Source: Catenulispora sp. EB89
GTDB taxonomy: Bacteria > Actinomycetota > Actinomycetes > Streptomycetales > Catenulisporaceae
Length of the DNA: 64,000 bases
Assembly (NCBI RefSeq): GCF_041261445.1
Contig: NZ_JBGCCU010000015.1
Coordinates: 124,001-188,000, forward strand
Direction: 5' to 3'
The position numbers and the translations under genes are program-made. Every line of letters starts with the position of its first letter. Position 1 is the stretch's first letter. A model generated the notes under the pieces. That model saw only the letters and a list, made by a program, of their open reading frames with translations. It had not been told where the DNA came from and did no database searches. Of the stretch, positions 59,906 through 64,000 are shown piece after piece.

Positions 59906-61171
59906 ATGAGTCGAATAGCTAACCACCGGGTGCTGGGCGTCCTCGGGGCCGCCGCGCTGGCGATCGGCACGATCGCGACGGCGGTCGCCCCGGCGAACGC
60001 CGCCGGCGCCGCACACTCCGCGGCCGCGAGCAACGTGAAGAACGTCTGCGGCGCGGCGAAGCCCGGCTTCGACCGCTGCTTCGCGCAGATCCGCACCGAC
60101 GTGCACGAGCCCGCGCACATCGGCCGCACCGCCGGCACCGCCGGCCGGGTGGCCGCGGCCACTCCGGCTCCGGCCGGCTTCGGCCCGGCGGACCTGCACT
60201 CCGCGTACAACCTGCCGACCACTGGCGGGGCGAATCAGACCGTTGCGATCGTCGACGCCGGGGACGACCCCACGGCCGAGGCCGACCTCGCGGTCTACCG
60301 CACCACCTACGGCCTGCCCGCGTGCACCACCGCGAACGGCTGCTTCACCAAGGTGAACGAGCGCGGCGCGGCCACCCCGCTCCCGGCCGACGTCGGCTGG
60401 GGCGTGGAGGAGGCGCTGGACCTGGACATGGTCTCGGCGGCGTGCCCGCAGTGCAAGATCCTGCTGGTGGAGGCCGACCAGCCCAGCGGCACCGACCTCG
60501 GCCTGTCGGTGGACACCGCGGTCAAGCTCGGCGCCACTGAGGTGTCGAACAGCTACGGCGCGACCGAGTCCAGCCTCACCCCGGGCGACGCCGCCTACTA
60601 CACGCACCCGGGCACCGCGATCGTGGCGTCCTCCGGCGACAGCGGCTACGGCATCCCGGCCGAGCCGGCTGTGTTCTCCTCGGTCGTCTCGGTCGGCGGC
60701 ACCTCGCTGACCAAGGCGACGAACGCCCGCGGCTGGAGCGAGACGGCGTGGTACGGCGCCAGCAGCGGCTGCTCGGCCTGGGTCGACAAGCCGACCTGGC
60801 AGACCGACCCGAACTGCCCCGGCCGCATGGTCGCCGACGTCTCCGCCGACGCCGACCCCCAGACCGGCCCGGCGATCTACGTCACCGACACCGCCGACCT
60901 GCAGGGCCTGCCCTCGGGGTGGAGCGTCGTCGGCGGCACCAGCGCGTCCTCGCCGTTCATCGCCGGCGTCATCGCCCTGGCCGGCAACCCGGCGAAGTAC
61001 TCCGACGCCTCGGCTTTCTACGCACCGTCCGCGCAGGCGGGGCTGAACGACGTGGTCGGCGGCTCGAACGGGATCTTCCAGGACTGTGGTGGCGACTACC
61101 AGTGCAACGCGGTGGTCGGGTACGACGGGCCGACGGGGTTGGGGACGCCGAACGGGCTCTCGGCGTTCTGA
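59906..61171 (+). CDS. Secreted S53 (sedolisin-family) serine-carboxyl peptidase
   Basis: 421 residues from ATG at 59906. A signal peptide (MSRIANHRVLGVLGAAALAI, cleavage near ANA) is followed by a short pro-region of about 60 residues, much shorter than the usual sedolisin prodomain. The catalytic Glu/Asp pair is in GWGVEEALDLDMVSAACPQC, the oxyanion Asp in VASSGDSGYGIPAEP, and the Ser in VVGGTSASSPFIAGVIALAG. The end, GYDGPTGLGTPNGLSAF, contains a calcium-site Asp region. Cys residues in CTTANGCF, CPQCK and CGGDYQCN suggest disulfides. Such enzymes act outside the cell, often at acid pH. It follows the large secreted protein gene after 14 bases. Confidence 0.9.
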   Translation: MSRIANHRVLGVLGAAALAIGTIATAVAPANAAGAAHSAAASNVKNVCGAAKPGFDRCFAQIRTDVHEPAHIGRTAGTAGRVAAATPAPAGFGPADLHSAYNLPTTGGANQTVAIVDAGDDPTAEADLAVYRTTYGLPACTTANGCFTKVNERGAATPLPADVGWGVEEALDLDMVSAACPQCKILLVEADQPSGTDLGLSVDTAVKLGATEVSNSYGATESSLTPGDAAYYTHPGTAIVASSGDSGYGIPAEPAVFSSVVSVGGTSLTKATNARGWSETAWYGASSGCSAWVDKPTWQTDPNCPGRMVADVSADADPQTGPAIYVTDTADLQGLPSGWSVVGGTSASSPFIAGVIALAGNPAKYSDASAFYAPSAQAGLNDVVGGSNGIFQDCGGDYQCNAVVGYDGPTGLGTPNGLSAF

Positions 61172-61219
61172 GGGGCTAGCGCTTCTCAAAGAACTGCGAT
61201 TGTGAACTAAGCGCACAAG

Positions 61220-61256
61220 AACCGGGCCGGTGCCTTTCATGGCACTCGGCCCGGTT
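61220..61256 (+). terminator. Intrinsic terminator after the S53 peptidase gene
   Basis: AACCGGGCCGGTGCC (61220-61234) pairs with 61241-61256 with a single-base bulge and a 6-base loop, followed by TTGCTTT. It lies between the peptidase gene and the converging monooxygenase gene. Confidence 0.82.
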
Positions 61257-61289
61257 TGCTTTCGCCTCCACGGAAGCATCCGGGCGCCG

Positions 61290-62489
61290 TCACACGGTCA
61301 CAGTCTCGTCCCACTCGACCCGGAACCGGTGCACCGGCCCGAACATCTTCTCGGGCTTCAGGAAAGTGCGGGTCGCGATCGGCATCATCAAGCCGAACAC
61401 GACCTTCGCGACCGGCCCGGCGGTCTTGCCGTTGTTCGTCTTCACCGCCTGCTCCGAAATCGCCTCCACCCGCGGCCGCCGCAGGCTTTCGTACTTGCCG
61501 AGCGCCGCCGGCAGATCGTCGATGTCCCGCAGGCACCGCGCCAATTCGATCGCGCTCTCCAGCGCCAGCGACGCACCCTGGCCGGAGCTCGACGACGGCG
61601 CATGCGCCGCGTCGCCGACCAGCACCATCCGGCCGCGCGACCAGTGCGGCAGCCTCGGCATGCGCTCCATCGGGCCGGTGAGCACCATCTCATCCTCGGT
61701 GGCGCCCTGGAACAGGCGGTTACCGGGCCGGTCAGCGGCATGCGCCGCGCGGAGCTCGGCCAGCCACTCGGACTTCGGCACGGCGCGCGCCTCGGCCAGC
61801 GTCATCGGCACCTCCTGCGGGTGATTGCTGAAGAAGACCTCTGATCCGTCCGGCTGGGTCCAGTAGCCGTAGAAGGAGTGCTTGCCGAAGGCGAAGCGCA
61901 TCTCGTCGATGTCGCCGGGGACGAAGGCGCCGGTGAGGTCGCCGAAGCCGAAGCTCATCAGGCCGGTGTACTCCGGGACCGGCGCGTCCGGGTCGATGAG
62001 GGTGCGGACGGTGGAGCGGATGCCGTCGGCGCCGATCAGCACGTCGGCGGTGGCGGTGGTGCCGTCGTCGAAGCGGGCCGTGATGCCGTCGGAGTGCTCC
62101 TCGACGCCGACCAGGCGCTTGCCGTCGTGGACAGTGACGCCCTGCTCCTTGGCCCCGGCGCGAATGGCGTCGAAGAGGTCGGCGCGGTACACGACGCGAC
62201 TCAGCGGCAGGTTCGGCAGCGCGGGCACGCGCATCAGGGTTCTGCCGCTGCCCTTCTCCATGACCATGGCGTGCAGCGGATTGCCGACGGCTTCGACCGC
62301 GGCGCGCAGGCCCACGGTCTCCAGGGCGGCCAGGCCGTTCGGGGCAACGGTGAGCATGGCGCCGGAGCGGTCGGTGCGGGCGTAGGCCTCGTGGACGGTG
62401 GCCTGGATCCCGGCCTTGGCCAGCGCGAGCGCGGTGACGGGGCCGGCGATGCCGCCGCCGATGACGATGGCGTTCTGGATGGCTGTCAT
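61290..62489 (-). CDS. FAD-dependent monooxygenase (PHBH-like)
   Basis: 399 residues from ATG at 62489 (MTAIQNAIVIGGGIAGPVTA). FAD-binding motifs are GGGIAGPVTALALAKAG (GxGxxG), the DG motif VLIGADGIRSTVRTLIDPDA and the GD motif GRMVLVGDAAHAPSSSSGQG. This is the class A flavoprotein monooxygenase pattern; related actinomycete enzymes hydroxylate aromatic compounds or inactivate drugs such as rifamycin or tetracycline, but the substrate here is unknown. A perfect 12-bp inverted repeat lies 19 bases upstream, probably an operator for a regulator that is not adjacent. The frame continues upstream to 62549, but that segment overlaps the palindrome and is rejected. Confidence 0.92.
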   Translation of the reverse strand: MTAIQNAIVIGGGIAGPVTALALAKAGIQATVHEAYARTDRSGAMLTVAPNGLAALETVGLRAAVEAVGNPLHAMVMEKGSGRTLMRVPALPNLPLSRVVYRADLFDAIRAGAKEQGVTVHDGKRLVGVEEHSDGITARFDDGTTATADVLIGADGIRSTVRTLIDPDAPVPEYTGLMSFGFGDLTGAFVPGDIDEMRFAFGKHSFYGYWTQPDGSEVFFSNHPQEVPMTLAEARAVPKSEWLAELRAAHAADRPGNRLFQGATEDEMVLTGPMERMPRLPHWSRGRMVLVGDAAHAPSSSSGQGASLALESAIELARCLRDIDDLPAALGKYESLRRPRVEAISEQAVKTNNGKTAGPVAKVVFGLMMPIATRTFLKPEKMFGPVHRFRVEWDETVTV

Positions 62490-62507
62490 GCGGAATATAG
62501 TCGCATG

Positions 62508-62534
62508 GGGACTAGTTGCTGTGCAACTAGTCCC
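62508..62534. promoter_or_regulatory. 27-bp operator palindrome of the monooxygenase gene
   Basis: GGGACTAGTTGC (62508-62519) and GCAACTAGTCCC (62523-62534), perfect 12-bp arms with a TGT spacer. TATAGT at 62496-62501 (plus strand) lies beside it. Arms of the form ACTAGTTGC are typical of TetR- or MarR-type sites. Confidence 0.75.
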
Positions 62535-63041
62535 GTTGCGGCGGGCCACCGGACCGCCAGCCCGCCGGCCGCGTGTCCCTGACCCCTGCGACCGTGGCGA
62601 TGCACTGCGATTGTGCGCTGCTTGCGCAGTAGAGGGGCGCTGCTGACCTGTGTGTGGGTGCTGGTGCTGGTGCTGGTGCTGGGTGTGGGGGGGGCGGGGG
62701 CGTGGTGGGTGTGGTGGGTGCGGTGGGTGTAGTGGGTGCGGTTTGCTTGTAGCTTTTAAGAGCTTTTTACGGCTTCGCAGGGCTTTAAGAAGGATCCGCT
62801 GGGTGGCGCAGTTCGGTGGTGCCCCGCAGGTTGCGCTGGCGGCTGGCGGTTGTTCGTGTGCACGACCGCGCGCGGGTCCGAGTCACTGCGCACGCGTTGC
62901 GTGGGCGGCAATCGTCGAGCGTGGTGGGTGCCTGAAAGTCAAAGACAGGGCCTCCGGCGGCGCCTGCGCGGCGAGCGGCACTCGCTCCGGGGAGGGGGGC
63001 CGCGCTGTCTGCCGGCGGACACTGCTTGTGGTCGCCTGTGT

Positions 63042-63193
63042 CCCGGGTTCCCCGTCGCATCGTCGCCTCACGGAAGCAGACCGGTCCGGTGGTATCAAGT
63101 CGGACCCCTGCTACTGTGGTGCGGTTTCGTGCGACTTGACACCACCGGCCCGGCCAGCTTGGCTACGCCCGCCGACGCGACGGGGAACCCGGG
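63042..63193. repeat. Hairpin of element 2, matching h2 of element 1
   Basis: A 21-bp terminal stem (63042-63062 with 63173-63193, one mismatched pair) and an inner stem CCGGTGGTATCAAGTCG (63086-63102) with CGACTTGACACCACCGG near 63132-63148. Read from the other strand it matches h2 of element 1, with scattered changes. Confidence 0.75.
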
Positions 63194-63301
63194 ACAACCC
63201 CGCCTGTGGGAAGGATTCCCGCGTCTTGAGCACGCCACGTCACCACCCGCACGTGTGGGCACCCGAGTGGACCCCGTCCACACCACAGTGGGGGTTGTCC
63301 C
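63191..63301. repeat. 111-bp core of element 2
   Basis: Bounded by GGGACAACCCC (63191-63201) and GGGGTTGTCCC (63291-63301). Shares TGTGGGAAGGATTCCC, CACGCCACGTCACCACCCGC and CACCCGAGTGGAC in the same order and strand with element 1; about nine positions in ten agree by eye. Confidence 0.75.
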
Positions 63302-63587
63302 GGATCGTTGGGGATCCCTCAGAGTCTCGAGTGCCCCCGCCGGAGGCGCCTGCTCTTGACCTTAGGCACCCACCACGCCCGACGATTGCCGCCTACGTAA
63401 CGCATGCGCAGTGACTCGGACCGGTGCGCGGTCGTGGACACCTACTCCGCCGGCCGCCAGCGTAGCCAGTGGGGCATCACGGAACTGCGTCCCCCTGCGA
63501 GGTCACCAAACCTTAGGCGAAGCCGTAAAAAGCTCCTAAAACCCACCAACAAACCGCACCCAACACACACCAAGCAGAAGCGCCCAA

Positions 63588-63614
63588 AAGGGCGCCCCGA
63601 AACGGGGCGCCCTT
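63588..63614 (-). terminator. Intrinsic terminator of murC
   Basis: AAGGGCGCCCC (63588-63598) and GGGGCGCCCTT (63604-63614), 11-bp stem with a 5-base loop, followed on the minus strand by TTTTGGGCGC. It starts 20 bases after the murC stop and separates murC from element 2. Confidence 0.85.
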
Positions 63615-63633
63615 CTACCGTTCGCTCGTACCA

Positions 63634-64000
63634 CTACGCCAGCAGCTTCAGCAGCCGCGGACCGATCTCGGTCACGTCGCCGGCCCCGACCGTCACCACC
63701 AGGTCCCCGGGGCCCGCCAGCTCGGCCAGCCGCTGCGGCACCCGGTCGAAGTCCGGCTCGAACACGCTGGCCTCGGCCGGGAGGCCGGTCTCGGCCGCGA
63801 TGACGTCGCCGCCGACGCCGGGGATCGGCTTCTCGCCGTGCGCGTACACGTCCAGTACCACGACCACGTCGGCGGCGCCGAGGGCCGGGCCGAACTCGTG
63901 CAGGAACGTGTTGGTGCGGTAGTACCGGTGCGGCTGGAAGGCGGCGATGACGCGCCCCTCCCCCGCCAGCTCGCGCGCCGCCGACAGGACCGAGGCGATC
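63634..64000 (-). CDS. murC: UDP-N-acetylmuramate-L-alanine ligase MurC, C-terminal part
   Basis: Only the last 121 codons are inside the window. The visible part reads IASVLSAARELAGEGRVIAA, FQPHRYYRTNTFLHEFGPAL (the FQPHRYxRT motif of MurC), ADVVVVLDVYAHGEKPIPGV and GDLVVTVGAGDVTEIGPRLL, all from the C-terminal ligase domain. MurC adds L-alanine to UDP-MurNAc in peptidoglycan precursor synthesis. It should be followed directly by ftsQ in a standard actinobacterial dcw cluster, but here a terminator, the palindromic element and about 7 kb of other genes follow. Confidence 0.93.
   Translation of the reverse strand, partial: IASVLSAARELAGEGRVIAAFQPHRYYRTNTFLHEFGPALGAADVVVVLDVYAHGEKPIPGVGGDVIAAETGLPAEASVFEPDFDRVPQRLAELAGPGDLVVTVGAGDVTEIGPRLLKLLA

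Larger units (their letters stand above)
62635..63575. repeat. Element 2: second copy of the palindromic element
   Basis: It begins with GGCGCTGCTGACCT as element 1 does, has a longer GT-rich tract (62650-62750, CTGGTG and GTGGGT repeats) and ends in a CA-rich tract. The left part from about 62765 to 63190 is close to the reverse complement of element 1 from its core to its right end, including one hairpin (63042-63193). The right end (63498-63530, GGTCACCAAACCTTAGGCGA) is the reverse complement of the left end of element 1. The core at 63191-63301 keeps the orientation seen in element 1. Hairpin h1 is missing; only GGGGATCCCTC remains. No convincing gene lies inside. Confidence 0.8.

Noticed and set aside
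62650-62750. CRISPR-like or tandem array in the GT-rich tract
   Set aside because: The CTGGTG and GTGGGT units are simple low-complexity repeats without spacers; no cas genes are present.
62650-63414. A 254-codon frame across element 2, and similar frames in element 1
   Set aside because: Composition is that of chance frames in GC-rich DNA (Cys/Trp/Gly runs from GT repeats). Frames exist on both strands, without ribosome-binding sites, domains or conserved length between the two elements.

Overview
The window is 64 kb of very GC-rich, high-GC Gram-positive (actinomycete) chromosome. The main evidence is a dcw cell-division segment of actinobacterial type (murC, ftsQ, ftsZ, pgeF/ylmD, yggS, sepF, yggT, divIVA), a Streptomyces-like housekeeping run (class II DAHP synthase, PFK, MacRS-type two-component pair, PlsC, ROK glucokinase, ArsA-like ATPase, SRPBCC protein, acyl-CoA synthetase, PimB-like glycosyltransferase, NlpC/P60, NYN protein, rhomboid, Lrp-like protein), plentiful GTG starts and DUFs common in Streptomyces and relatives. 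From memory the gene order resembles the Streptomyces coelicolor SCO2115-SCO2140 and SCO2077-SCO2084 regions. The species cannot be fixed from sequence alone; a Catenulispora or Streptomyces-like genus is plausible.

Layout. 1-6.5 kb: end of a lipoprotein gene, a decayed methyltransferase, an HNH protein, threonine aldolase, DAHP synthase and a NarL-type two-component system. 6.5-16 kb: SMP-30 protein, a PFK with a PPi-type signature, Tat-exported hydrolase, DinB-like protein, GNAT, MacRS-like pair with PlsC, esterase and a membrane protein. 16.1-17.2 kb: a 1.1-kb non-coding imperfect palindrome (element 1). 17.3-23.3 kb: endonuclease-fold protein, glucokinase, DUF, ArsA-like, SRPBCC and fatty acyl-CoA ligase. 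23.3-44.3 kb: an accessory block in which small regulators (MarR, AraC, TetR, ArsR-type, XRE, HxlR, MarR) sit beside small enzymes, with palindromic operators visible in many intergenic gaps. It also holds a UvrA paralogue, two glycosyltransferases, a Ser/Thr kinase and a P450. 44.3-49 kb: gene remnants, NlpC/P60, NYN, rhomboid and Lrp-like genes. 49-55.2 kb: the divIVA-to-ftsQ division cluster, all on the minus strand. 55.2-62.5 kb: cargo between ftsQ and murC (a phosphotransferase remnant, secreted proteins, an S53 peptidase with a large secreted partner, an FAD monooxygenase). 62.6-63.6 kb: element 2, a second copy of the palindromic element. 63.6-64 kb: C-terminus of murC.

The most unusual content is the pair of non-coding palindromic elements. 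Their outer arms are related as inverted copies, but a 111-112 bp core bounded by 11-bp inverted repeats lies in the same orientation in both, so the core is flipped relative to its arms in one of them. Element 1 carries two related long hairpins whose inner stems differ by compensating changes around a shared loop motif, which suggests selection for structure. I recognise no described element here.

Limits: domain calls come from reading translations by eye; no database search or folding program was run. Start codons were chosen from ribosome-binding sites, overlaps and family length. I found no tRNA, rRNA, CRISPR array or transposase gene.
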